This document shows, in pieces, positions 1 to 8,269 of a DNA stretch of 64,000 bases (positions are counted from its first letter, which is position 1; every line of letters starts with the position of its first letter). The position numbers and the translations under genes are program-made. Under the pieces are notes generated by a model that worked only from the letters and a program-made list of their open reading frames with translations, was not told the origin of the DNA and did no database searches. The stretch is from Bacteroidota bacterium (GTDB lineage Bacteria; Bacteroidota; Ignavibacteria; Kapaibacteriales; UBA961): contig JAFDZU010000013.1 of assembly GCA_018266765.1 (NCBI GenBank), positions 1-64,000 of the forward strand, read 5' to 3'.

Positions 1-1
1 T

Positions 2-1204
2 CGTGAATCTGTTGCGATTACTACCCAACCAAAAGACACTGCCGTTCAAACTAATTTGACAGCTAAATTTAGTGTAAATGCAACCGGAACTGATGTTAAA
101 TATCAATGGGTGAAAAACGGTGCAAACCGTACGGGTGATACTCTGTCTACCTTGACGATTGCTAATGTAAAGCTTTCTGATTCGGGGAATTATAAATGCG
201 TAGTCAAAAATCTTTGCGGCAGCTTAGAAAGTGCTGTTGCTAAATTAACAGTTACTGCCCCACCGGCGGGACCGGCACTCGCTTTAAGTGTTGCAGCTGT
301 AGATTTTGGATGCAATAAGGTAAAAACAACTAAAGATTCTTTGCTCACTAATGTTGTGTTTAATGGTGGTGGACTTCCATTAAATGTTGCCGCAGTTACT
401 ATTAAGGGTACTGATGCCGCTGACTTTGCAATCGTTTCCGGTGGTGGAAGTTTCACACTTGCTCCTAACGAAAAACATACTGTTGCATTACAATTTACAG
501 CTTCAACGAAAGCAACGAAAAGTGCTGTTCTCGAATTTACAAGTAATAGTTCGACAACTGCCCCTACGCTGGCTTTGACCGGAAAAGGTTGCAGTGGAGT
601 TATAGAAACTTTTACAGCCAATACAGGAACTGTAATGGTCGGAACTTCTAAAGATACAACGATTAAAATCTGTAACACCGGTGATTTTGATTTACTTGTA
701 ACCGGTGTTATCTTAAATAATGGGGTTTCTGATTTTACAATTAAAAATATAGCACCTGCTCTACCGGCAAATATCAATCCAGGAGAATGCTTAACAGTAC
801 TTATTAATTTTTCTCCAAAAATACAGGGAGTACGTACTAATTTAATTGGAATTGCAACAGACGAAGGAGATTTCTCGATATCACTCGAAGGTACAGGAAC
901 TCCTTCCACAGGAGTTGATGAATCAATAATAACATCCAATGGTGTTACCGTTTATCCGAATCCTTCGTCCGGTAACGTAATATTTAGTGGTGAAGTTAGT
1001 ACTCCAATGCCAATCAAAGTACGTATATTCGATGGAGTTGGTAATTATGCGTATCAAACAACACTCGGCATACCGTCGGCAGGAACATTCAATTTTACTT
1101 GGGATGGAACACATAACGGTAATCGTGTTTCAGGTGGAAATTATACTGCTCTACTTTCAATCGGTACGCAAACTGTGAGAGTACCGTTTGTCATTATTAG
1201 GTAA
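2..1204 (+). CDS. T9SS cargo protein, C-terminal part (Ig-like + ASH/DUF1573-like + sorting domain)
   Basis: The reading frame is open from base 2, so the gene starts upstream of the window and only about 400 C-terminal residues are seen. The first ~80 residues form an immunoglobulin-like domain: a Trp in YQWVKNG, then DSGNYKCVV with the Cys typical of the F strand. Two stretches with ASH/DUF1573-like beta-sandwich character follow (GTDAADFAI, and NTGDFDLLVTGV with LINFSP). The last ~85 residues are a type IX secretion sorting domain: VYPNPSSGNV, then a FlgD-like strand with WDGTHNGNRVSGGNYTALL and the end VPFVIIR. The protein is expected to be secreted and held at the cell surface. Its ligand or enzymatic role cannot be told. 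A strong hairpin follows the stop codon. Confidence 0.9.
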   Translation, partial: RESVAITTQPKDTAVQTNLTAKFSVNATGTDVKYQWVKNGANRTGDTLSTLTIANVKLSDSGNYKCVVKNLCGSLESAVAKLTVTAPPAGPALALSVAAVDFGCNKVKTTKDSLLTNVVFNGGGLPLNVAAVTIKGTDAADFAIVSGGGSFTLAPNEKHTVALQFTASTKATKSAVLEFTSNSSTTAPTLALTGKGCSGVIETFTANTGTVMVGTSKDTTIKICNTGDFDLLVTGVILNNGVSDFTIKNIAPALPANINPGECLTVLINFSPKIQGVRTNLIGIATDEGDFSISLEGTGTPSTGVDESIITSNGVTVYPNPSSGNVIFSGEVSTPMPIKVRIFDGVGNYAYQTTLGIPSAGTFNFTWDGTHNGNRVSGGNYTALLSIGTQTVRVPFVIIR

Positions 1205-1231
1205 AATTGGATTATAGAAATCGTTTGCATT

Positions 1232-1269
1232 AAGCCCTTCAAATGAGGTAATACTCATTTAAAGGGCTT
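1232..1269 (+). terminator. Rho-independent-type hairpin after the T9SS gene
   Basis: The arms AAGCCCTTCAAATGAG (1232-1247) and CTCATTTAAAGGGCTT (1254-1269) pair almost perfectly around a six-base loop. They are followed by a T-rich run. The site lies 27 bases after the stop codon of the T9SS gene and ends that transcript. Confidence 0.85.
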
Positions 1270-1272
1270 ATT

Positions 1273-1320
1273 TTGTAAAAAATTGTCATATTTTTTACAA
1301 ATTCAATTATTTAATTGAAT
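1273..1320. repeat. Two further perfect inverted repeats upstream of PBP2
   Basis: Arms TTGTAAAAAAT (1273-1283) and ATTTTTTACAA (1290-1300) are perfect 11-base complements with a six-base loop. Directly after them, ATTCAATTA (1301-1309) and TAATTGAAT (1312-1320) form a perfect 9-base dyad with a two-base centre. Both are AT-only or nearly so. They could be part of a composite terminator or protein-binding dyads in the PBP2 promoter region; the sequence alone does not decide. Confidence 0.6.
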
Positions 1321-1437
1321 TACGGTAGTTAATCTTTGAATTCTTCCTTTTATACTAAGTTATTCATTCTTATTTTTGTACCAGTAATAAGGAGACAAAT
1401 TCCTTGCTCTTTCACCCAAATTATTAAATTTAACTTC

Positions 1438-3285
1438 ATGAGACAAACATTAGGAATAGATTCAGATTTTGGAAATCTGATTCGTAGAAATATTTTTAGG
1501 GCAATTAGCTTTATTATTTTAAGCTTGTTTATCGTGCGGCTTGGATATTTACAAATTGTTCAAGGGAATATATATCGTCTAAAAGCTGAAACACAAGCTA
1601 TTAAACAAATAATGATAGACCCTTTCCGTGGGAATATTTATGACCGAAACGGAGAAATTATCGTTCATAATGCTCCGGCTTTTTCTGTAACCATTACTCC
1701 CAGTGAATTTCGTGTCGAAGCTATTCCTTTGCTTGCATCAATTCTACAGGTTGATACCGCAGAAATACGTCAAGCATACGAAGAATCTAAATTACTTTCA
1801 CGAGTGAAACCGAATAAAATATACCGAGATGCAGATTTTAAAACACTTGCTTCTCTTGAAGAAAATCATGATTTATTACCCGGAGTTGATATAGTTGTTG
1901 AATTTAAACGGCTCTATGAATCTTCCGCTAATATGGCTCATTCGTTAGGTTACACTCGGCAAATATCAGAAAGTCAACTGAAAACAATGGGTGATTATTA
2001 TTCACCTGGAGATATTGTTGGTTATTCTGGAATGGAACGAACGTATGAGAATTATCTTCGAGGTGCAAAAGGGGTGCAAATGGTTGCAGTAAACGCAACA
2101 GGACAAAAAGTAGCAAGTTTTCAAGAAGGTAGAAATGATGTTTTACCCGAAGAAGGGTTTGATTTACATTTAGGAATTGACAAAGGAATGCAAGAGCTTG
2201 CAGAAAAATTACTTTCGGGTAGGTCGGGTGCAATCGTTGCTTTAGATCCAAATAACGGAGAATTGATTGCATTTGCAAGCAAACCCGATTTCGATCTTCG
2301 TGATTTTAGCGGAAGAACCCCGGGAAATGTTTACGGAAAACTTCTCAAAGATGAATCAAAACCACTGTATAACCGAGCAACATTAGCGGCATATCCACCG
2401 GGTTCAACTTGGAAAATGCTTATGGCAGCCGCTTGTCTTCAAGAAGGAATTATCACTCCAAAATATACATTTACTTGCACCGGTGGGTACACTTTCGGAG
2501 GACGGACGTGGAAATGTCATGGTGGAAAAGCTCATGGTGTTGTCAATGCACAACGTGCAATTCATGTTTCTTGTAATGCTTTCTTTAATTCAATGGGACC
2601 AAAATTAGGTATTGATAATTTTACAAAGTATGGAAGAATGTTTGGATTTGGTGAAAAAACATATATTGATATTTCTGAAGATAACTCAGGTTTGCTACCT
2701 TCTTTGAATTATTATAAACGGCATGGATTAGGTGAACGTGAAATTGACGGTAGATTAGTTAACTTAGGGATTGGGCAAGGTGAATTATTAGTAACTCCAA
2801 CTCAAATGGCTGTTTACTGTGCTGCTCTTGCTAATGGTGGAACAATTTATCAGCCACATTTTGTAAATTCTATTTTTAACAGAAAAACAAAAAAAATGGA
2901 GACTATTCCGTTTGCTAATCGAACGGTTAAAGTAAACCCTGAAATTTTTTCTTTGATTCAAAATGCAATGTATGAAGTTGTGAATGTCCCCGGTGGAACT
3001 GCGTTAGCCGCTAGAGTGGATGGAGTTAATGTCTGCGGAAAAACCGGAACAGCCCAAAATCCTCATGGCAATGATCACGCATGGTTTATTTGTTTTGCAC
3101 CGAAAGAAAAACCTCGGATTGCAATGTGCGTGATGGTAGAAAATGCTGGGTTAGGTGGCGCAATATCTGCACCTATAGCTCAAAAAATGCTACAAAAATT
3201 CTTTTATCCTCAATCTGATTCTACAAAATTGAGAATTGATTCAACAACATTAAAAGAAGCAATTGCACAAGGGACGCATGATTAA
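1438..3285 (+). CDS. mrdA: Penicillin-binding protein 2 (peptidoglycan transpeptidase)
   Basis: A 615-residue class B PBP, an inner-membrane DD-transpeptidase that cross-links peptidoglycan during cell elongation. A short cytoplasmic tail is followed by one membrane anchor (about residues 20-38). The pedestal/dimerisation domain begins at DPFRGNIYDRNGEII. In the transpeptidase domain all three active-site motifs are visible: S323-T-W-K326, S378-C-N380 and K535-T-G. I chose the ATG at 1438; the frame can be extended to a TTG at 1336, but the added 34 residues resemble no PBP2 amino terminus. The usual partners (mreC, mreD, rodA) are not next to it. The stop codon overlaps the start of the following lipoprotein gene by 8 bases, suggesting translational coupling. 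Confidence 0.95.
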   Translation: MRQTLGIDSDFGNLIRRNIFRAISFIILSLFIVRLGYLQIVQGNIYRLKAETQAIKQIMIDPFRGNIYDRNGEIIVHNAPAFSVTITPSEFRVEAIPLLASILQVDTAEIRQAYEESKLLSRVKPNKIYRDADFKTLASLEENHDLLPGVDIVVEFKRLYESSANMAHSLGYTRQISESQLKTMGDYYSPGDIVGYSGMERTYENYLRGAKGVQMVAVNATGQKVASFQEGRNDVLPEEGFDLHLGIDKGMQELAEKLLSGRSGAIVALDPNNGELIAFASKPDFDLRDFSGRTPGNVYGKLLKDESKPLYNRATLAAYPPGSTWKMLMAAACLQEGIITPKYTFTCTGGYTFGGRTWKCHGGKAHGVVNAQRAIHVSCNAFFNSMGPKLGIDNFTKYGRMFGFGEKTYIDISEDNSGLLPSLNYYKRHGLGEREIDGRLVNLGIGQGELLVTPTQMAVYCAALANGGTIYQPHFVNSIFNRKTKKMETIPFANRTVKVNPEIFSLIQNAMYEVVNVPGGTALAARVDGVNVCGKTGTAQNPHGNDHAWFICFAPKEKPRIAMCVMVENAGLGGAISAPIAQKMLQKFFYPQSDSTKLRIDSTTLKEAIAQGTHD

Positions 3286-4531
3286 GTTTAACAATTTTAG
3301 ATGTTTATTCATAATTTTCTATGTAGTTTTAACTACAGGCTGCAACAACAGTAACTCTGATAATCGGCAAATAATTACTTTGTGGCATTTTTGGTCAGAA
3401 CCACAACAAAAAGCCACACTTCAAGTCCAAATTTCAGAGTTTGAAAAGCTTTATCCTAATTTAAAAGTAGAATTAACCGAACTTCAATGGTCTGATGGTA
3501 AAACTAAACTTATGCTTGGTTTTAATGCTCAATCTGCACCAGATGTCGTGCAACTTGGATTTGAATGGATGCCTGAATTTATTAACTCCAATGTACTCTC
3601 TTCACTTTCAGATTCACTAACAAAAGATTCTGCAAACTATTTCTCTCCTTCACTACAATCTTTGATATCAAAGCATAAACTGTATGCACTGCCTTGGACT
3701 ATAAATACACGTGCGATGCTTCTATTCAAACAAACCTCATCAAACAATGCGATAGAAGGTAAACCTTATAACTGGAAGTTAACTTGGGATGACTTACGGG
3801 AATTAAAGAACAGAAACCAACTTCCGTATTTTTGGGGAATTAACTCTTCAGAGCCACACAATGTTCTTAAAAAAGCATTACCGATAATTTGGAGTGCGGG
3901 CAGTAAACTATTTACAAGTACACCACTAAGTGATTCGTTTGATTCATCATCTGTCAGCGGGCTAGAATTTTATCTTGAATTGAGCAAAGGTGGAATTCAG
4001 CAGCAATCTAGAATACTTGATGACATGTTTTTACAAAACAAAATTGAAGCATGGATTTCCGGGCAATGGATACTTGATAAAGCTAAACAACATTATAAGG
4101 AATCATCTTTTAGAGTATTATCACAAATACCAACTAAATCTGAATCAACTATTGGATATAGTATTCTTGGCGGTGATTGTTTGGCAGTTTCCCGGCAGTC
4201 AAAACATCGTAAATCAGCTGAACTTCTAATTCAATTTCTCACGAATTTCAAACAATCAAGTAAATTTTGCGATAAAATATCAGATGCCGGTTTTCCGGCA
4301 AGTAAAGATATTTTCAATGCTACTTATTGTAATAATTTTGACTTCAATCGATGGGCTTTCCTCAAGCAAATTCAAAATTCTCGTCCACTTCCTTCCTCCC
4401 CTATTTTTCTGGATGCTGAACGTATTTTAGAAGAAGAAATTATGAATGCAGTATATTTAAAAAAATCTGCAAAAGATGCTCTACAATCAGCACGAATGAG
4501 GATAAAATCATTAGAAACTTCTTTTAATTAG
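3278..4531 (+). CDS. Extracellular solute-binding lipoprotein (SBP family 1, sugar ABC type)
   Basis: A 417-residue protein with a lipoprotein signal peptide: hydrophobic stretch to residue 18, then lipobox LTTGC with the lipidated Cys at 22. The mature part begins with ITLWHFWSEPQQ and has FEKLYPNLKVE, APDVVQLGFEW and YALPWTINTRAMLL, all typical of family 1 solute-binding proteins of sugar-type (CUT1) ABC importers. The start at 3278 overlaps the PBP2 stop; an in-frame TTG at 3263 is less likely because the ATG gives a cleaner signal peptide. No permease or ATPase gene is adjacent and the next gene runs on the other strand. Either the importer is encoded elsewhere or the protein serves as a binding subunit for something else. 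The ligand is unknown. Confidence 0.88.
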   Translation: MIKFNNFRCLFIIFYVVLTTGCNNSNSDNRQIITLWHFWSEPQQKATLQVQISEFEKLYPNLKVELTELQWSDGKTKLMLGFNAQSAPDVVQLGFEWMPEFINSNVLSSLSDSLTKDSANYFSPSLQSLISKHKLYALPWTINTRAMLLFKQTSSNNAIEGKPYNWKLTWDDLRELKNRNQLPYFWGINSSEPHNVLKKALPIIWSAGSKLFTSTPLSDSFDSSSVSGLEFYLELSKGGIQQQSRILDDMFLQNKIEAWISGQWILDKAKQHYKESSFRVLSQIPTKSESTIGYSILGGDCLAVSRQSKHRKSAELLIQFLTNFKQSSKFCDKISDAGFPASKDIFNATYCNNFDFNRWAFLKQIQNSRPLPSSPIFLDAERILEEEIMNAVYLKKSAKDALQSARMRIKSLETSFN

Positions 4532-4594
4532 TTTGATTTATCTTATAATCATATATTAGCTTTCAAGTAGTATTTTTACATATAGTTAAATATT

Positions 4595-5935
4595 TTATAT
4601 GATTTGAATTAATGAATCTAATACTTTTTGAAATTCTAATTGGTCAAACTGAAGTACTAATTTCTTCATCATATTAGCAATTTTATCATTACAAAGATTA
4701 CCGATACTTCCTTCGTGAGTATGGTGTAGTGATGTAGGCGGAATAAAAGTATTATTTTCAATCTGCAATCCAATTTTACGATAAGCTTCTCGGAAAGGAA
4801 GTCCATTTAGTGTTTCTTGATTAACAGCTTCTACACTAAACAGCGAAGAATATTTTTCGTTTTCAAGTATATTTGTAGTGACCTTAATATTCTGAAGCAT
4901 AAATGTTCCAATCTCCAAACATTGCTTTATTTCCTTTATCATCGGAAATAGAATTTCTTTTGTTAATTGCAGTTCACGGTGATACCCTGATGGTAAATTG
5001 GATGTAAGTAAAGCTAATTCATTCGGTAGAGCTTGCAAACGATTACATTTACCACGTATCAATTCAAAAACATCCGGATTTTTTTTGTGAGGCATAATAC
5101 TTGAACCGGTAGTTAATTCATCGGCAAAACTTATAAAACCAAACTGTTGATTCATATATAAACAAATATCCATACTGATTTTACCAAGAGTTGAAGCAAT
5201 TGAACTAACTGCCATGGCAACAATTTTTTCTGTTTTGCCCCGAGTCATTTGAGCATAAACTACATTATAATTCAATTCTGCAAACCCTAATAACTTTGTT
5301 GTTAAAGTACGATTTAGAGGAAACGAAGAACCGAATCCGGCTCCCGAGCCAAGGGGGTTTTTATTAACTACTCGAAACGAAGCAAGCAAAAGTTCCATAT
5401 CATCTACTAAACTTTCGGCATAAGCACCAAACCATAGACCAAATGATGAGGGCATTGCAAGTTGTAAATGAGTATAACCGGGCAAAAGGTGATTTTTGTG
5501 TATTTCACTCAGATATTGAAGCTGTTTAAACAAATCATCAACAAGTCTAACTACAGTAAGTATTTCATTCCTTAAGAATAGCTTAACATCTACTAAAACT
5601 TGATCGTTTCTAGACCTTCCACTATGAATTTTCTTGCCGGAATCCCCTATTCGTTCGGTTAAAATTGCTTCAATATAAGAGTGAATATCTTCTGAATGTT
5701 CATCTATTTTGAATTTACCTTGTTTAATATCTTGATATATACTAATAAGTTCTCTCCGAATTTCAGAGAATTCATCAGAAGTTAGTAATCCAATAGATTC
5801 AAGCATTTGGGTGTGTGCTAATGAGCCAAGTACATCCCACTCTGCGAGCAAGGTGTCGAATTCACAATCACGCCCGACTGTAAATGACTCAATAAATTCA
5901 GGAATTGAGGTTGATTTTTTTTGCCAGATTTTCAT
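4595..5935 (-). CDS. argH: Argininosuccinate lyase
   Basis: A 446-residue enzyme of the fumarase/aspartase superfamily that splits argininosuccinate into arginine and fumarate, the last step of arginine synthesis. Visible motifs are HSGRSRNDQ (about residues 103-111), LPGYTHLQ (about 154-161) and the family signature GSSIMPHKKNP around residue 280; most relatives have Gln where this one has His in MPHKK. Length is slightly below the usual 455-470. It is the last gene of the arginine cluster and begins two bases after the argE' stop codon, so it is co-transcribed and probably translationally coupled. Confidence 0.95.
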   Translation of the reverse strand: MKIWQKKSTSIPEFIESFTVGRDCEFDTLLAEWDVLGSLAHTQMLESIGLLTSDEFSEIRRELISIYQDIKQGKFKIDEHSEDIHSYIEAILTERIGDSGKKIHSGRSRNDQVLVDVKLFLRNEILTVVRLVDDLFKQLQYLSEIHKNHLLPGYTHLQLAMPSSFGLWFGAYAESLVDDMELLLASFRVVNKNPLGSGAGFGSSFPLNRTLTTKLLGFAELNYNVVYAQMTRGKTEKIVAMAVSSIASTLGKISMDICLYMNQQFGFISFADELTTGSSIMPHKKNPDVFELIRGKCNRLQALPNELALLTSNLPSGYHRELQLTKEILFPMIKEIKQCLEIGTFMLQNIKVTTNILENEKYSSLFSVEAVNQETLNGLPFREAYRKIGLQIENNTFIPPTSLHHTHEGSIGNLCNDKIANMMKKLVLQFDQLEFQKVLDSLIQII

Positions 5936-5937
5936 AG

Positions 5938-7011
5938 TTATTTTTCGTAGAGAAGTTGATTGAGCATTTCAATGTAAAGTCTTATTCCATCTTGTATTTC
6001 ATCGATATAAATAAATTCATCGGCTGTATGTGAACGAGCAGAATCTCCGGGCCCAATTTTAATTGAAGTAATTGGAAGTAGTGCTTGGTCACTTGATGTT
6101 GGTGAACCATACGTTGTACGTCCGAGTGCAAGTCCTGCTTTGACAATTGGGTGTTCTAAACTAATCGAGGATGAGCGGGAACGTAAAGAGCGAGGAGTTA
6201 CCTTACTTTTAATATTTTGCTTAATTATATCTAAGACTTCCTCGTGAGAATATTCATCTGTTATACGAACATCAACAACAAAATTACAAGTATCAGGCAC
6301 AACATTATGCTGAGTTCCGGATTGAATCATAGTAGCAGTCATTTTAATTTCACCCAAAAATGGCGAAACACGTTCAAACTGATATGTTCTAAACCAGTTA
6401 ATGTCATCTATTGCTACATATAATGCGTTAATTCCCTCTTCTCTCGCCGCGTGACCTGATTTGCCATGTGCAACACAATCCAATACCATCAATCCTTTTT
6501 CTGCTACGGCAAGGTTCATTTGGGTTGGTTCGCCAACAATAGCAAAACTCATATTTCCTAACAAAGGATAAATTAGTTCAATTCCGTTTTGCCCGGATAT
6601 TTCTTCTTCTGCAGTCGCCGAGTAAATTAAATTATATCGTAAATTTTCGTTTGCATAAAAGTGACAAAAGGTTGCAAGCAAAGAAACAAGACAACCACCC
6701 GCATCATTACTGCCTAAGCCATAGAGTTTTCCATCTTCAATTTCATGTACAAAAGGATTACGAGAATATCCTTGATTCGGCTTTACTGTATCATGATGAG
6801 AATTAAGCAAGATAGTTGGTAATTCAGCATTATAAAACTTGTTCCTAGCCCAAATATTATTCATATTTCGATGACATGGAATATCTTTTATGTTAAAATA
6901 TTCTTGAATGACATCTGCAGTCAGATTCTCTGCTTTACTGAATGAAGGAATTGAAATCAATGTTTGAAGCAATGCAAGTGCTTCTGTGTATAAAGTAAAA
7001 TTATATGACAA
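5938..7011 (-). CDS. argE: M20 family N-acyl-citrulline/ornithine deacylase (argE-type)
   Basis: A 357-residue zinc peptidase of family M20. The metal and catalytic residues are in place: H72-x-D74 in SHHDTV, D103 in GSNDAGG, E136-E137 in SATAEEEISG and E161 in VGEPTQ. In the Bacteroidetes arginine pathway this position is filled by a deacylase that removes the N-acyl group from N-acyl-citrulline; the neighbouring argF'-type carbamoyltransferase makes that the most likely substrate here. This is inferred from context, not from the sequence itself. The start appears to be TTG at 7011, inside the argB coding region with an 11-base overlap; no in-frame ATG occurs before residue 50 and an in-frame stop lies a short way upstream. 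Confidence 0.9.
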   Translation of the reverse strand: MSYNFTLYTEALALLQTLISIPSFSKAENLTADVIQEYFNIKDIPCHRNMNNIWARNKFYNAELPTILLNSHHDTVKPNQGYSRNPFVHEIEDGKLYGLGSNDAGGCLVSLLATFCHFYANENLRYNLIYSATAEEEISGQNGIELIYPLLGNMSFAIVGEPTQMNLAVAEKGLMVLDCVAHGKSGHAAREEGINALYVAIDDINWFRTYQFERVSPFLGEIKMTATMIQSGTQHNVVPDTCNFVVDVRITDEYSHEEVLDIIKQNIKSKVTPRSLRSRSSSISLEHPIVKAGLALGRTTYGSPTSSDQALLPITSIKIGPGDSARSHTADEFIYIDEIQDGIRLYIEMLNQLLYEK

Positions 7012-7786
7012 TTTCGGTTCCTGATTGATGATTCAATAATTGTGTCAAGTTTTCTGCAATTCCAATACTTACTGATTTTACACCTCCATGAAGCGATAAG
7101 AAAGCATTGTCTAATTTAGGAATCATTCCATGAGAAATTGAACCTGTTTGTTTCAAAGTTTGATAAGTTTTTTCATCCATTGTTTCAAATACTAAATCTG
7201 AATTATTTATGTCTTTCAACACACCATTTTTCTCAAAACAATAGATTAACTGAATATCATAGAATTTAGAGAGTCCTACAGCTAAACATCCTGCGATTGT
7301 ATCTGCATTTGTATTAAGCAGTTGTTTGGCTTCCGATGTAATTGGTGCTACAATAGGTGTAAAGCCATTATTCAAAAGTAACTGAAAAAATGCAGAGTTG
7401 ATTTTATTTGATTGTACATCTCCAACGAATCCATAATCAATTTCGCCAACAGGACGTTTCAGAGCAGGAATACATTCTCCGTCAGCCCCACAAATTCCAA
7501 CGGAAGGAACTCCAAGTGAATTCAATTCTGCGGTCATTGACTTGTTAATCCATCCGGCATAGACCATACTCACAACCTTTAAAGTTTCACTGTCAGTAAT
7601 TCTTCTTCCGTCAATCAATTTTGTTTCTATTCCTAATTTTGAACTTAAAGTTGTAGAAAGTTTACCACCGCCGTGAACAAGGATTTTAGCTCCAACTATT
7701 AATGAATAACTTTGAAGGAATCGGGATAGTTTAATTTCATCATCAATTATGTTCCCACCAATCTTAATTATAGTAAGTTTTTGCAT
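7001..7786 (-). CDS. argB: N-acyl-glutamate kinase
   Basis: A 261-residue amino-acid kinase that phosphorylates the gamma-carboxylate of N-acetyl- (or N-succinyl-) glutamate, the second step of arginine synthesis. The start IKIGGNIIDD carries the nucleotide-binding Lys and Gly pair; GGGKLS (about 40-45), DGRRITDSETL (about 59-69) and the carboxy-terminal ISHGMIPKLDNA are family signatures. It lacks the amino-terminal helix that marks arginine-inhibited hexameric kinases, so direct feedback by arginine is less likely. It overlaps the downstream argE' start by 11 bases. Whether the acyl group is acetyl or succinyl depends on the argF' argument. Confidence 0.93.
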   Translation of the reverse strand: MQKLTIIKIGGNIIDDEIKLSRFLQSYSLIVGAKILVHGGGKLSTTLSSKLGIETKLIDGRRITDSETLKVVSMVYAGWINKSMTAELNSLGVPSVGICGADGECIPALKRPVGEIDYGFVGDVQSNKINSAFFQLLLNNGFTPIVAPITSEAKQLLNTNADTIAGCLAVGLSKFYDIQLIYCFEKNGVLKDINNSDLVFETMDEKTYQTLKQTGSISHGMIPKLDNAFLSLHGGVKSVSIGIAENLTQLLNHQSGTEIVI

Positions 7787-7816
7787 AGTTATTAATCATA
7801 CTGTTAAGGGTATGCG

Positions 7817-8269
7817 TTATTTATTCCATTCGTTTCTTATGCTATCCATAATAGGTTCTAATTTTTCATCTTTGTCATCGCAAGAAAAATACAAGATGCT
7901 AAAAGCAGCATATTGCCGTGGATATTTTTTAATTATTTCCATTTTTGAAATTGCATCGTCAACTGTAAGTTCTTCTCCATTTATTAATTTACAAGCAACT
8001 TCTATAACCAACTCTTTTAATTGATGTTCAAACTTTGTTTTGATTACCTCTAGCAATTCGAATAAAGACTCAGATGATATCTTACTTTTCATACTGGCTG
8101 GAACTCTACAAATTTCCTGAATTACAAAGAACATTGCATCAGGTGAAAGTGTGAGTGCAATATCAATTAATTTTAAGCATTTCTGTTTATTGTGATATGG
8201 GAAATTACAGTCAATGCTTTCAATAAATTTAATTTCTCGTTCAGTTATCATTGTTTTATAATTGCTCAT
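7817..8269 (-). CDS. Unknown 150-residue protein inside the arginine operon
   Basis: I do not recognise a family. The product is a soluble, helix-rich, acidic protein with no signal peptide or membrane segment. It opens with MSNYKTMITEREIKFIES and carries a Cys/His-containing stretch FPYHNKQKCLKLID, without a clear metal-binding pattern. The start codon overlaps the stop of argF' (ATGA at 8266-8269), and argB begins 30 bases after its end, so it is firmly part of the operon. Position suggests a role tied to arginine synthesis, for instance a regulatory or stabilising partner of the carbamoyltransferase, but nothing in the sequence proves that. Confidence 0.8.
   Translation of the reverse strand: MSNYKTMITEREIKFIESIDCNFPYHNKQKCLKLIDIALTLSPDAMFFVIQEICRVPASMKSKISSESLFELLEVIKTKFEHQLKELVIEVACKLINGEELTVDDAISKMEIIKKYPRQYAAFSILYFSCDDKDEKLEPIMDSIRNEWNK

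Noticed and set aside
190-939. 249-residue open frame on the minus strand opposite the T9SS gene
   Set aside because: It is antisense to a clear coding gene with Ig, ASH and sorting domains, has no recognisable fold, and its composition mirrors the codon pattern of the plus strand.
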